In this document: piece after piece, positions 47,601-59,559 of the stretch
How positions within the stretch are numbered: position 1 is the stretch's first letter
Layout of the letters: each line of letters opens with the position of its first letter
Translations under genes and position numbers: made by a program
The notes under the pieces: generated by a model
Database searches by the model: none
What the model saw: the letters and a program-made list of their open reading frames with translations, nothing else
What the model was told of the DNA's origin: nothing
Origin: Triadica sebifera
Lineage: Eukaryota; Streptophyta; Magnoliopsida; Malpighiales; Euphorbiaceae
Assembly: GCA_023653625.1 (NCBI GenBank)
Contig: CM042900.1
Span: 24,785,144-24,849,143 of the forward strand
Length of the DNA stretch: 64,000 bases
Reading direction: 5' to 3'

Positions 47601-48755
47601 ATCATTATATAATCACCTTTGGGCATAAAATATAACATGCAATAGATAATTCTTCAATATAAAAACGATCTAGGAATTTACACAGTCTTTGTAAATTTAA
47701 ACACCTTTGGGCAGAATAAATCACTCAGACCAGTTCATTCCCAATTAAATGTCTTATATTATCATCTCAAAATTTGAATTTATAATAAACACCTTTGGGT
47801 TGAATAATTATAAACCAAATATGAGACATCCCTAAACCATATAAGTCTGTATATTTCTTAAAATCTCAGCTAAAAAGGTCACTTTGGCAACTACATTTTA
47901 GCCAATTTTAAAAGAAATACTTATATCGGGATACACCTTATTTATTGTCTTGCAAAATATAATTTTTCATTCCTTATGGACATGGGGCTTAAATGTCACG
48001 AAAAATTATGATCACAAAATAAAATTACATCGTCAATTTTACCCGAGAAAAATTAATTTCATATGTGACATTTTATGCCAATGCATAAATTAAAATAAAT
48101 AATGAGATAACAATTTATCTCTACAAATGTCACAAAATTTCTCAATTATGGCTTTTTAAAATTAATTTAGAAAATCTAAATTAATTCCAGAAGAAATCGG
48201 GTCAAAAATAACCTTATGGAGTGAAAAATCATGAATTAGGGACTTAATTGAGAAAATCAGAAAGTTCAATGGTCAAATCAGAAAACTGGAAAGAGGGAGC
48301 GCCTGCTGCGCCATGCGCGTGAATCACACATGTCTGCTGCTGTCACTCTGGCGCGTGTGAAACACGTGCCTGACAGTCCCGCCTTTTCAACTCCGACACG
48401 CCAACGCGCGCCTCTGGCGCGTGTGATACACGCACCAGACACACTTCTTCCCAGCTCCACCGCGCTACACGCGCCAGCGTCTTCCTCCTCCCGACTATGC
48501 AATTTTTCTTCGAAAATTTGCCCAAAAAATTCAATTTACTCCAAAACCCGAAATTTCTTCAAATTTTTGCTTTAAATCAACATGCAACAACATATTATTC
48601 TGATTTTATTAAGCAAAATTTACCGAAAAGCAATAAAATCAGAGAATCAAGCATGTGATTAACCAAATCAAAAATTCCTCAAAAACTTAATTAAACTCAG
48701 TTTTTCTCTAGATCCTGATGAGAAAAACTCAAATATGGTTTAAAAACATGTATTT
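47601..48755 (-). other. Long untranslated leader of the nested copia element
   Basis: About 1.15 kb without coding potential between primer site and gag. It is AT-rich except for a GC-rich, hairpin-prone patch at 48300-48490. Repeats of CACCTTTGGGCA/CACCTTTGGGTTG occur near 47615, 47700 and 47790. Confidence 0.7.
48300..48490. repeat. GC-rich patch with inverted repeats
   Basis: Three related motifs: GCGCGTGAATCACACATG, GGCGCGTGTGAAACACGTGC and GGCGCGTGTGATACACGCAC. The last contains GCGTGT-GAT-ACACGC, a perfect 6-bp stem with a 3-nt loop. Base composition is very unlike the flanks. Confidence 0.8.
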
Positions 48756-48771
48756 AGGCTCTGATACCACT

Positions 48772-49261
48772 TGATGGAGAGATCTATAGCAGAAATCTGG
48801 CAGATCTCTCCCCCAGGATCCTATACATGCTGTTTAGAACACAAAACAGATGAGTTTAATTGAGCAAGAGGAAGATGTGTACCTGATTTGGCAGAATCCA
48901 TCGTCTTAGAAACGATCCGATAAGTTTTGCACCAAGATCTTCTCTCGTTTTCGAACCCCAGAATGATGGAATTCTTATCTTATTAATTTCCTTATCCTCT
49001 ATTCTACTTTATATAGAGGAGCTTAATCATCAGGGTCAGCAACAAGAGAGACTTAGCTCACCGGTATATAATAATCATGGGCTATCCATCATACTCATAT
49101 TATTATCTGAGCCCACATTAATTCCCCCACACTTAATTAATAAATGAAGTCATGCCTAAATAAAGCATTGATCAAATTCTTAAGGCACTTTATTTGTAAT
49201 TTGTCCTGATATCTCAATTAAAAGCCCATAAATATAAGATATTAAAATAAAATATCTTACA
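48772..49261 (-). repeat. 5' LTR of the nested copia element
   Basis: 490 bp, about 2.4% different from the 3' LTR. Borders the primer binding site at 48756-48770 and the CCTTG target copy at 49262. Confidence 0.94.
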
Positions 49262-49266
49262 CCTTG

Positions 49267-51629
49267 AACTCTAAGCTAGAAGAAATCATCGTTGTTAAGA
49301 AGCGGGTACTAGTGAATGACCCATGTCACAAGGACATGAGTTCCATCCAGAGGACGAGATTCCTCTAAGTGATAGATATCGCTGGTTGAAAATTTGAAAG
49401 GAAAAAATGGGGGTCACTGTTGAGTCATTGTCGAAGGTAATGATGGAACATATTGAAGGAACTAACATGTCGGTGGTGGGCTACATTGCTAGGTATAATC
49501 TTCCCCTAGTGAAGCCTTTTGGGGGTGTTTGGTATTCTAAAGAGCTAAAATTTGTGGCATCCAAGAACCAAATTGCTGCTTTAACCAGTCGATTCCATAT
49601 TTCTGATGCTTATAGTCTTAATGTCCATGAGTCTTTGAGTGCTAACATCGTAGATTCTGAGGATATAGTGGCGGTCTATGAGAAAGTTCTGCAATCAGGT
49701 CTCTGGTTCCCCCCGCATTCGTTCATTAAAAACCTTCTGGACTTATATTATATTTTGTTCAGCCAATTGTCACCTAACAGCTGGCTGTTGGTATCTAGCT
49801 ATATAGAGGTTTGTCATCGCTATAAGGTTAATCCCACACTCAATATGTTTCAATCTTTGATGTTCCTCAGGCACAAGGATCAGCATTATTATTTCTTTAC
49901 ACGGGCCAGAAGAGCAATATTCAACAAATTTCCAAAGTCGCGTCACATTTGGAAAGACCGTTTCTTTTTTATTAGGAAGCCGAGTTGGTAGGGTACTCTG
50001 CTTATGGTGTGGAATGCCAATGCTCCTCGTGGTTATCGATCAATAGAGCTAACATCGAAAGAGGAATTGGGGCTTGAACTTCTTTGGTCTAATGCTCATA
50101 TGGATGGTACTCTTATCTCGAACTTGTAACCAAGATAGAGGACTATCTATTTTCCATTAATCACACTAAGGATGCACCAACAAGGAGAGAAAGAAAAGGT
50201 GGGAAAGAGGAAAGTGAGAGAGAGAGAGAGAGTGTGTCAATGGGAGGAGGGATTTTATTTTAGGATAGTTGTTTGGTTGACAGTTTATTGTGGCTCTGTG
50301 TTAACACTGATATATTGCATTTGATTGGCAGGAGATGTAATGACTAAGATGTTGGAAGAGCGCAAGTGCTAGAGGATGGAGAAAGGGAAACACGTTGTTG
50401 GGTCCTAAGAAGAGGCCATTGTGCACGCAACTTCTTTTGTTGTTATTCCTACCAAAGGTAAGACTAGTGGATTGAAGGTGCCTTCACCCACTGATATTTC
50501 TAGGGCGACTGCTGATGAAGCTATATCCAGTCCCCAGAAGGTTATTGTCTCCCGATCTAACAAAATTAAGCCTCTCAAGCCAAATCAAAAGTGACCCTTT
50601 AATAAGGTGACAACATGGGATCTTTTTTATCTTTTTACAGTCCCTCCTCATGGGACTGGCAGTTTTGGTCCCGTATCTTATCGGGCCATCCTAAAAGGTC
50701 GTATTAAAGACTTTCATCAGGGCTTGGGACTGTGGTATGCTGGTTCTGATGTCCAACCTTCGATACGAAGTTCTAATATCTGTTATGACCTAGGGGAGGC
50801 TGGCCAACTACTCACAGACATAGGTTTCCAGTCAGACCTTTCCAATGACATTGAGTTGAAAAGGTATCTTCTGTCTCTCCCTGTAAAGGTATAGCTTACA
50901 TATGTCTTTGTTTGGGTTTTTCTGTGGTAGTAAGAATACGAAACCTTATTTCTCTATTGTCGGTTTTACTCCAGCTAATGCAGGTTAGCCATCACGCCTA
51001 TAAGCGCCTAAAAGCTACTCATTAGGAGAGGAACACTGCTAAAGCTTCCCTTTTGAATATCTAGGAAGAGAAAGTGGAGATGGAGAAGTCCTTAATGGAG
51101 AAAAAAGAAAAAGAGAATGAGTGGGGTGTACACATCACCGAATTGGAAAGTCAAGTCAACAATGTCAAGGCTCGTACAGAAACCTTTCAATTATATAAAT
51201 AGAGACTCGAGGAAGAGAAGAAGCAACTCGTGGGTGCGAAAAGGGAGTTGAAGGAGCGCCATAAGAGGCTGACAGAGGAGTTTTAGGTACTCTTATCGGA
51301 GAATGTTGCCCAAATTGGATGCCATCAAGAGGAAGTAAAAAGTCTTCAGAAGGAAGTAAAGGGTTTTTATCTATGGCTAAATGAGTTCCTTGATCAAATC
51401 CTCGACCAAATCGATGAGGAGAAAGAAAACTTGCTTGCCCAGCTCAAGAAAAAATTTCTTACCTTTTACTTGTTGTTCCTAGAGAAAGAGGGAAAGGAAC
51501 TTGCAGCAGGTCCCGATAATGATGCCATTGAACTAAGGGTGGAAGAAAATGTCACCTTGGCACCGTCTAGTTTCCCAAGTGATCCACTGAACGTTCCTAT
51601 TGTTACTTTTGTTGGAAGAACTGATATGG
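49267..51629 (+). pseudogene. Antisense extra ORF, putative gypsy-type transposon protein
   Basis: Continuation of the plus-strand extra ORF. The part 49407-49991 (194 aa) resembles the putative gypsy-type transposon family (Transposase_28): GLWFPPHSFIKNLLDLYYI, QLSPNSWLLVSSYIEV, then FFTRARRAIFNKFPKSRHIW. A second open part at 50607-50894 follows, then a Glu/Lys-rich coiled-coil part (about 51060-51300, with two stops) and an open part at 51431-51629. The last stop (TAA at 51632-51634) comes from the LTR inserted at 51630, so the C-terminus is cut. The stretch about 50130-50330 may be an intron (it ends TTGGCAG|GAG). Function in such elements is not known. Confidence 0.72.
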
Positions 51630-54043
51630 TGTAACGCCTGAAATTAGGGCCTATAAGTTATGTTTTTGATTAGTGAGAGTTGGAGTTTTAAAGGGAGTTT
51701 TAAGAGTTTTTATGTTACTAAAATCAATTGTTTTATGCCCATGACAATAGGTGTCATAAGCATGAATATCATATTTTAGTTAGCATCTGCATTGAGGTTC
51801 TTTATGATTGTGAAGGAGAGGTTCACTTCCATGAAAGAGGAGTCACGATCTTGAAAACTGGACAATAGGCAGGTGAGACAACTATTTTTTTTTCCTGCCA
51901 TTCATTTAAATCCACTCCCCACTCTCTGTTAACCAACCTGACATGCCATTTGTATCTTCTTATTCCTCCAAACTCCATCTTCTTCCATTGTAGAAGCTTG
52001 GAAGATCAAATTATGTGAAGGTAAGGTGAGAGAAAAAAGTGAAAAAGAGAGAGCTTGTGAGTTTTGAGGGAAGAGCTTGATTTTCATGTTTCAGGGTTTT
52101 TATTTGAGTTCCAAAGGCTACGAAGATGTTTTTCATCTTGCTAGGATTTGGTAGATAGGTTGGGAGTCCATCTCAAGGGAGAGGACAAGCTTGAAGATCT
52201 CAAGTTTTGGCTAATCTCCATCTTAGGTGTAAGGTTTGTACATAACCACATCCAAAGCTTTGTTTGGTATGTTTCTGTATTCCTTGCTTTAGATGCATGA
52301 TGTCTATGGTCATTGAGTGGTTAAATGTCATTGTGGGATTGATATGCATGATGGAACTAATATGTTAACATGGTCATATTGAGATGTTTGATGAGTTATT
52401 TTGATTATTGTGGATAACTAGAAAGCACATGATTGTGATAAATAGTTAAAATGCATGTCAGAGTATTGATAGAGTGGTTGACATTGGTCAGCCGTCGGGA
52501 GTATTTCATGTGAGAGATGTATGAAATGTGATGCTCTATTTTTATGGAAAATTTTCCAAATTCATGGTAGTGAAGAACGGAGGGTTCACGGGTGTGAATA
52601 TCATGAAAATGAATTGTATTTTGAAGCAGACTCGTTCATAGGCACCTTCATGATTGGGTTCACGGTTTGATTCACACCTGTGAAAGGGTGATCACAGTTG
52701 TGAATGTGTAATGATTCACGGGTTGAATAATAGCCTGGTTCATGGAAAAACTACCCGTGAAGTCGTGTTTCACAGCTGTGGAAAGTTATCCATGGATGTG
52801 AAGATGCTTTACTTGAGAAATTGTATGTTGACATAAGAATCAAGACTGATTCATTTTGAGGCAGAGTACATTTGTTGTATGTTATAACATGGTATGTTAA
52901 TGCATGTTATGGTAGTAATATACAAGAAATCGTTGTTGATGAAAATTATAAAATATATGTGGTACGTGTGGTGAAATTGTAAGTCTAATACTCCGACTAG
53001 GACTAGATTTAGGATAGATGATGTGTCATTAAGGAGGGAGATCAGTACCAGGTGACATATATTAGTCACAATTGAGATATTTTGAAGGCTCGGTGTTAAG
53101 TCAAGTGGGCTTCCTTGTAGTTGTTTTGTGCTCTCATTTCTTTTCAGTTGATTTATATTGAGACTCTTTACAGACCCAAGGATAAGCAATGAGAGCTACC
53201 TTGGTTGGGTTATATATACAAGATGTTTTGAAGACTTAAGGCCTAGTCAGGTGGGATTTCCTCATAGTTGTTCTGTGCTCTCATTTTCCTCGGACATGTG
53301 TTCTGAAAAGGTCAGACAGGTGTCCTGAGGGCTTCAATAGGAGCCGTAGAGTACGCGTATCCATTTTAGTCTAGCTATAAGTATAGCAGGCAGCGTAATG
53401 GTAAGTAAATACTTCTAAGTGTGGTGTACACTTGTATGATTCTAGTGGTTATTTGATATACTATGTCTGATGTGTGCATTATATATATGAGATCTTTATG
53501 GTATTTTATGTAGTATGTGAGCTAGTGCATGTGCAAATTTTGAGATAAGTTGTTATAGTAGCTTAATGAGTATATCAAGCATATTATATATACGTTATGT
53601 GTGTGTACTTTGCATGTTGTTATATACCACTAGGCACGAGTTGCTTAGCATATGGCTTTCCATGCGCAGGTTTGGAGCTTAGGAGAGGATCGACAAAGGA
53701 GGACGCCCAGTGATCAGAGCCTTAGATATATACTTGGAGTGGGTGATACACTATTGTACATTTTAATTGTTTTGTGGGTTGGGTAGTTATAATTTTACAT
53801 GTTGTATTTCAGAGATATGTAATTTTATAACTTCTAATTTTGTATAAACTTTGGGCTAGTGCTGTCTGTTTGATTTATGTATTTAACTTTGTTTTATCAA
53901 ACTTTTTATGATGTTTTATTTTATTTAAGTCATCATGGTCATGGTGCATGAAAGTTTTTAATTATGATATTTTTAACTCATGTGTATCGTAATATCTTTT
54001 AGTATAATTGGGATTATTATTAATTATATCAAAGGGTATTATA
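51630..54043 (+). repeat. Probable 2.4-kb solo LTR of a gypsy-type element
   Basis: Begins TGTAACGCC. The likely end GGTATTATA at 54043 is what GGCGTTACA would become by C-to-T and G-to-A changes. No retrotransposon genes lie between. It breaks the extra ORF at its left end. I could not confirm a target duplication (TATGG before, GATAG after), so the right end is tentative. It contains a cluster of TTCAC/GTGAA palindromes at 52570-52810. Confidence 0.65.
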
Positions 54044-54370
54044 GATAGGGCTCCACCCTGGTGAGACAGAGGCACAAACTATCCATACGGAGAATTAGCC
54101 CACCACTTAAGGAGAATATAGGCTTGATTGTACTTTGACTGTTACTAACATATGTCGTTTCCCTCTTGTACCCTCTTTACATAAATATAATGATCTTCTT
54201 TCATTTGTTTTACTTTGTTCTTACGGTTTTATAGTTTGATCAAACTGCTTATGAGTTATAGCTAGAGTTTAAAAGGGTTGAACATTTTGGTGAGATGCAT
54301 TTAACATTTCAACCATAAGTATTTTGATATGAATTGGTTTCACTGAGCTATTGATCTCAATGGGAAATTC
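54044..54370. other. Tat-type element sequence between solo LTR and tandem array
   Basis: No coding sequence recognised. Belongs to the 3' part of the Tat-type element by position. Confidence 0.5.
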
Positions 54371-54379
54371 ATGTTTGCA

Positions 54380-55675
54380 TAGTCTTATTGGATTAAGGTC
54401 TCCTTGGGAGACTTATATTAATAACAAAACCATTTTAATGTAAGCAATCTCCCTATCTTGGGGATCTCCAAGGGAGGCTCACATTCACCTTATGAATCAT
54501 GGCCCATTTATTATGACTTAGGGTCTCCTTGGGAGACTCATATTCAACCTATTATTCACGGTCACTTTAATGTGACTTGGGGTCTCCTTGAGAGATTCAT
54601 ATTCAACTTATTACTTATGGTCACTTTGATGTGAGTCGGGATCTCTTTAGGAGGCTCATTCACTTTATTAATCATGACCATTTTGATGCAAGTCAAGGTC
54701 TCCCTGGGAGACTCATTCATTTTAGTTATCATGGTCACTTTGATGGGAGTCGGGATCTCCTTGGGAGACTCATGTTCAATTCATTAATCATGACCATTTT
54801 GATGCGAGTAGGGTTCTCTTTAGGAGACTCATTCATTTTATTTATCAAGACCACTTTAATGCAAGGTGAGGTCTCCCTGGGAGACTCATATTCATTTCAT
54901 TAATCACGACCAATTTGATGCGAGTCAGGGTCTCCCTTAGAGACTCATTCACTTTATTTATCACAATCACTTTAATGCTAGTCAGGGACTCCCTAAAAGA
55001 TTCATATTCGATTCATTAATCACGACCATTTTGGTGCGAACCAAGGTCTCATTAGGAGATTCATTCACTTTATTTATCACGACCAATTTAATGCAAGTCG
55101 GGGTCTCCTTAGAAGACTCATGTTCAATTCATTAATCACGACCACTTTGATGCAAGATGGGATTACCCTGGGAGACACATTCTCTTTATTTATCACAACC
55201 ATTTTGATGCAAGTCAGAATCTCCTTGGGAGACTCATATTCAATTCATTAATCACAACCACTTTAATGCTAGTCTTTCGACCACTTTGATGCGAGTCGGG
55301 TCTCTCTGGGAGACTCATTCACTTTATTTATCATGACAACTTTAAATGTGACTTAGGGTCTCCCTAGGAGACTCATATTCAATTCATTAATCACTGTCAC
55401 TTTGATGTGAGCGGGGGTCTCCCTGGGAGACTCATTCACTTTATTTATGATGACCACTTTGATGCGAGTTGGGGTCTCTCTAGGAGACTCATATTCAATT
55501 CATTAATCATGGCCACTTTGATGCAAACCAATGTCTCCCTAGAAGACTCGTATTCAATTCATTAATCACAACCACTTTGATGGGAGTCGGAGTCTCCTTG
55601 GGAGACTCATATTTAATTCATTAATCACGCCCACTTTGATGCAAGCTGGAGTCTCCTTAGGAGACTCATTCATGG
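54380..55675 (-). repeat. Tandem array of palindromic units in the Tat-type element
   Basis: About 22 units in two alternating forms of about 59 bp (TCATATTCAATTCATTAATC...) and 57 bp (TCATTCACTTTATTTATCAC...). Each has GACCACTTTGATGCGAGTCG followed by GGTCTCCCTGGGAGAC. The core GTCTCC-N3/4-GGAGAC is an inverted repeat present in nearly every unit. The array lies just downstream of integrase, in the place where Tat/Ogre elements are known to carry tandem repeats. Confidence 0.93.
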
Positions 55676-55739
55676 ATTCTTAATATATTTTGTCACCATT
55701 CAACATTTACAAAATATAGATTCCTTCATCATGGAGTTA

Positions 55740-56960
55740 TTTACATTAGATAATGAGGAATGGCTTACTTTCTGGCATCCATATCTTAGCCCTATAAGTA
55801 TAATATCTTTAAATTCTAGTTGTTCCATGTTTTGGGCATAATCTTTCCATTTTGATCCTTCAACCTATAGGTGGATGGGCCGACGATCTGTTCTACAATG
55901 TAGGGACCTACCCAGTTTTCATCCAACTTTTTTTGTGTCGGTTTCCCCTTTTCTAATGTTGCTTCTGATGAGTACTAAATCCCTAGTGTTGAAACTTTGG
56001 GGTCTTATTTTCCTATTATGCAAACACGACATCTTCTTTCGGTAAGTTCCACTTTTATGGCTATTGTTTCTCTAATACCATATAAAAATTCGATGTTGGC
56101 CCTTAGCTCCTAGTAGTTCCCTTCTTCTTCATAATGTAACGTCTTGAAGATTAGGAGCCCTACATCTACTGGGACAACTGCCTCCATACCAAATGCCAAT
56201 CTAAAGAGCATCTCTCCCATTGGTGTTCTGCGGGTTGTTTCGTAGGACTGGAGGACATACAGGAGCTGTTCTGTCCATTCTCCTTTTGTTTGTTTCAATT
56301 TTTTCCTGAGTCCTTAGACAATGGTTCGATTGGTAAGCTCGGTCATCCCATTTTTTTTTGGGGATGTGCGACCGATGTGAAGCACAAATTAATTCCCGAG
56401 TTTTGACATAGACTCATGAACTCTAAACTATCAAACTATTTTCTATTATTTGTGATTAATTTAATTGGTATCCCGAATCGGTAGATCACCTCATCGAAGA
56501 AAAAATTGACCACTTTAGTCTGCGTGATGATGGCTACTGCTTGTGCTTCAACCCATTTGGAGAAATGATATACTGTCACTATCAGGAACTTCTTTTATCC
56601 TTTAGCCGGAGGAAAAAGACCCACGATGTCAATTGCCTATTGGGCAAATGGCCAGGTGGCTCCAATAGGTCTCTGATCACTAGGCAGCATGTTGATAAAG
56701 TTATCATACTGCTGGAATTTATCACATCTCTTTACTATCTCCTTAGCATGATTCTGCATAGTTGGTCAATAGTATCCTTGTAAGAGGGCCTTCCTGGCAG
56801 TAACCACTGTAGCCTCATGGGCTCCTCCTATGCCTTCGTGTATTTCTCTCAAAACATACTCCCCTTCTTCTTTATAGATACACCTAAACCAAGGACAAGA
56901 GGTGGATCATCTAAAAAATAGCCCCTCCTAGTAAGAGAAAAGGGTTATTTTCCCTAGTAA
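55740..56960 (-). pseudogene. Gypsy integrase remnant
   Basis: Minus strand. The clearest part is 56110-56298 (WTEQLLYVLQSYETTRRTP, then GMEAVVPVDVG), the end of the integrase core in Ty3-gypsy. The region 56400-56900 continues it with stops. The 55740-56100 part is the decayed C-terminal segment. It would have inserted the element's DNA; no intact frame is left. Confidence 0.8.
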
Positions 56961-57600
56961 TTTCCTGGCCTCCATCCAATCAATTAGAAATCTGCCTTCT
57001 TCTAGTACTCAATGAGGGGTCGCATCCAGCTATCTCCCTATACTGGTAGCACTTCCACCTCCATGTATCTCTAGTTTCTACCATTACTCCTCTGGGGTAC
57101 GGTCCTCCTTTGAGAGCTAGCCTGGAGAGGGTGTCCACCTTTATGTTTTCGGATCTCAGAATCTGCTCTAGGTCCAAAGTTTACCTCATAACTTCCAATT
57201 TTTGAAGACCATTCTACTAACATGCCTATTGTCTAAGGCTTCTGTAGGATTTTCCTCAAGGGTTCATCGGTTCAGACTATGACTTTAAATCCTTCAAAGT
57301 ACGGTCTTAGCTTCTTAGTAGCCAAATACAGTGCGTATGCTAGCTTCTCCAACTTTGGATATCTCAGCTCTGTTGCTTTGAGTACTTGGCTATTGTAATA
57401 AATAGAATTGTTCTCCTTCATCCTTGCGAATGAGGACGAATCCCACCGTTTCATCTGTAACTAATAAGTAATGGTATAAAGTCTCCCCTGCAGTAAGTCT
57501 ACTTAACAGTGGTAGAGAACTAAGAAAAATTTTCAACTCTTTAAAGGCATTTTGACACCAGTCATCCCTTTGGAACTTCATTAGGCATTTTAAGGATTGG
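56960..57600 (-). pseudogene. Gypsy RNase H remnant
   Basis: Minus strand: GFVLIRKDEGEQFYLLQ, then LRYPKLEKLAYALYLATKKL (57272-57581), the conserved RNase H start, followed by SENIKVDTLSRLA (56980-57177). Broken by frameshifts. Confidence 0.8.
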
Positions 57601-58620
57601 TAAAATGTGAGACATCACTGTGCAGAGCAAGAAATGAATCTCTCATGGGCTATGATCCTTTTATTGTGTCGTTGCACCTCTTTTATGCTTGTGAGGGGTT
57701 GCATATTGAGGATAGCCTGTATCTTTTCTGGATTTGCTCCAATGCCACTTTCTAAAATCATAAAACCCAAGAACTTTCTTGCTTTGACACCGAATACACA
57801 TTTCTCTAGGTTTAGCTTCATACTAAATTTCTCAAGTATATCGAGAGTGACTCCTACATCTCTAAGATGGTCTTCTGTCTTGGAACTCTTCACGATCATG
57901 TCATCTACATAAACTTCCATATTTTCCCAATTTGAACTTTGAACATTTGATTGACTAGCCTTTGATAGATGGCTCCAACATTTTTCAGTCCAAAAGGCAT
58001 TGTCGTGTAACAATATAAACCTCTGTCAATGACAAATACTGTCTTATCTTGATCCTCTACTGCCATCCATATTTGATGATACCCCGCATATGCAACCATA
58101 AAACTATAGATCTGATACCTCATTGTGGTGTTGACAAGCTAGTCTATAGTGGGAAAGGGATGACTGTCTTTAGGGCACGCCTTATTGAGATTCGTGAAAT
58201 CAACACACATTCTCGATTTACCTATGGACTTTTTGACCATACCACATTGGAGATCCATTCTAGTCAAAACACTAATGCGTTCCACATCGGTTGCGAAGGA
58301 ACTTCTGGACTGATTTATAAGGCTGAGTTCAAACCTTCCCCTGTGAGCGTATTTTTGGGACAAAGTTAGAGGTCCTAACCTTATCATATGGTATCAGAGC
58401 TAGCCTTGTACACTAGTATTCTTCGAATTACAACAGATCGCCGACTGAGGCATTCGGGGTCTTAAGGGGGTGGAGATGATGCATCCCACATCAGTTGCGG
58501 AGTAACTACTAGACTGATTTATAAGGCTGAGTTCAAACCTTCCTATACGAGAACATTTTTGGGGCGAAGTTAGGGATCCTGACCTTATCAAAGACTTCCT
58601 TGATGAAACCGACCGCTAAC
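57600..58620 (-). pseudogene. Gypsy reverse transcriptase remnant, split by a TRIM
   Basis: Minus strand: a GFIKEV motif near 58600, then the TRIM (58273-58590), then RMCVDFTNLNKACPKDS (about 58139-58200), AYAGYHQIWMAVEDQDKTVF, YTTMPFGLKNVGAIYQRLVN and VYVDDMIVKS (57615-58123). These are the RT motifs in the right order, in at least three frames. The VDFTNLNKACPKDS box places it in the Tat/Ogre side of Ty3-gypsy. Confidence 0.87.
58273..58590 (+). mobile_element. TRIM (miniature LTR retrotransposon), 318 bp
   Basis: Two 114-bp direct repeats (58273-58386 and 58477-58590) sharing CTGATTTATAAGGCTGAGTT and ending CTTATCA. They enclose only about 90 bp: a primer binding site TGGTATCAGAGCT (58389-58401) and a polypurine tract AAGGGGGTGGAGA (about 58464-58476). 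Flanks AACAC and AAGAC are a target duplication with one change. No coding capacity. It sits inside the gypsy RT and therefore is younger than the outer element. Confidence 0.87.
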
Positions 58621-58999
58621 AGCTTGTTAATTTATTGAGTCATCGCCACTTGCCTGTTTGGTGTTTGCTGCCTTTTCATTTGTTTTGTTGGTCGGTCCAC
58701 TCCTAGCTCATATGCAATGACTTCAGGGTTTACTCATTGGATGTCTTTAGGAGACCATGCAAAGGCATCTATGTGCTTTCCCAACCATGCCTTCCTAGAT
58801 CCAAGATTTCAATTGATATGCTCTCCACCACTCCTTCGAATGCCACCAAATAGGCATATGTTCATGCTCTTCGGTCTCCTCTGACTACAATCTCCCTGTT
58901 CATTGTAGAAATTTTCATTGTGAGATAGCAAATGTTGGTACTAACGTAAGTATCATGAAGGAAAGGTCTTCCTAATATGGCATTATAAGCAAATGGTAA

Positions 59000-59235
59000 A
59001 TCTATAATCAGGAACTATACAATGAAATCTTGGTACTTGTGGTCATCCCCAATCTGGATGGGCATACTGGCTGAGCCTTCAACAGGAACTAGTTGTCCTT
59101 CCAGCCCTACTAAGGGCACTTCGACTGATTGGAGATCAGATACTAAGCCTCCGAGAGCCTTGTATACCTGTAGGGTAATCAAGTTGATCGCACTTTCATC
59201 ATCTATCAGGATGCATCTCAATAAAATATTGTGAG
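59000..59235 (-). pseudogene. Gypsy aspartic protease remnant
   Basis: Minus-strand CILIDDESAINLITLQVYKA followed by VPLVGLEGQLVPVEGSASMP. The active triad reads DDES where Tat-type proteases usually have D-G-S, so an active-site position is altered. Confidence 0.75.
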
Positions 59236-59559
59236 TTCTCTAGTTAAAAACCCAGGCATCTTCGTGGTCCTCTTTGACCCAATGACCATATACCTCTGAG
59301 AATGTGGCTGAGCTCGGAGGAGCGTTCTTATTTATTTTTTGTCCACCAGAGTAGTACCGTTTCTTGGCCAAGTGAGCACATTGGTTGGCTCCTCATAGAA
59401 TGACTTTGATCATTGAGGAGGGTTCTCCTTAAGATCTCCTTTCACTAAGCTGGGTGGCCTTTTAATTGTTCGGGTCTATTGATTGTCCTAGTTTTGTGAC
59501 GTATTGCTTCGGGATGCCCCTCTAAATAAGTCGTTCAATATCCTCTTTTAGTTACTAGT

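Larger units (their letters stand above)
42384..49261 (-). mobile_element. Second Ty1-copia retrotransposon, nested in the Tat-type element
   Basis: A 6878-bp minus-strand element with 490-bp LTRs at 42384-42873 and 48772-49261 (TGATGGAG...CTTACA in plus coordinates) and a perfect target duplication CCTTG (42379-42383 and 49262-49266). The primer binding site AGTGGTATCAGAGCC lies inside the 5' LTR (48756-48770), and a polypurine tract CAAGTGGGAGAA lies at the other end (42874-42885). I count about 12 differences between the LTRs (about 2.4%), so it is clearly older than the intron-3 copia. The leader between primer site and gag is unusually long (about 1.15 kb). Confidence 0.95.

Noticed and set aside
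48278..48575. Open frames on both strands over the GC-rich patch
   Set aside because: The frames exist only because the patch is GC-rich and so poor in stop codons. They lie in a copia leader and have no domain.
54380..55675. Regular repeats with palindromes and spacers considered as a CRISPR-like array
   Set aside because: Spacers are also repeated, the context is a plant retrotransposon and there are no cas genes; it is a tandem array.
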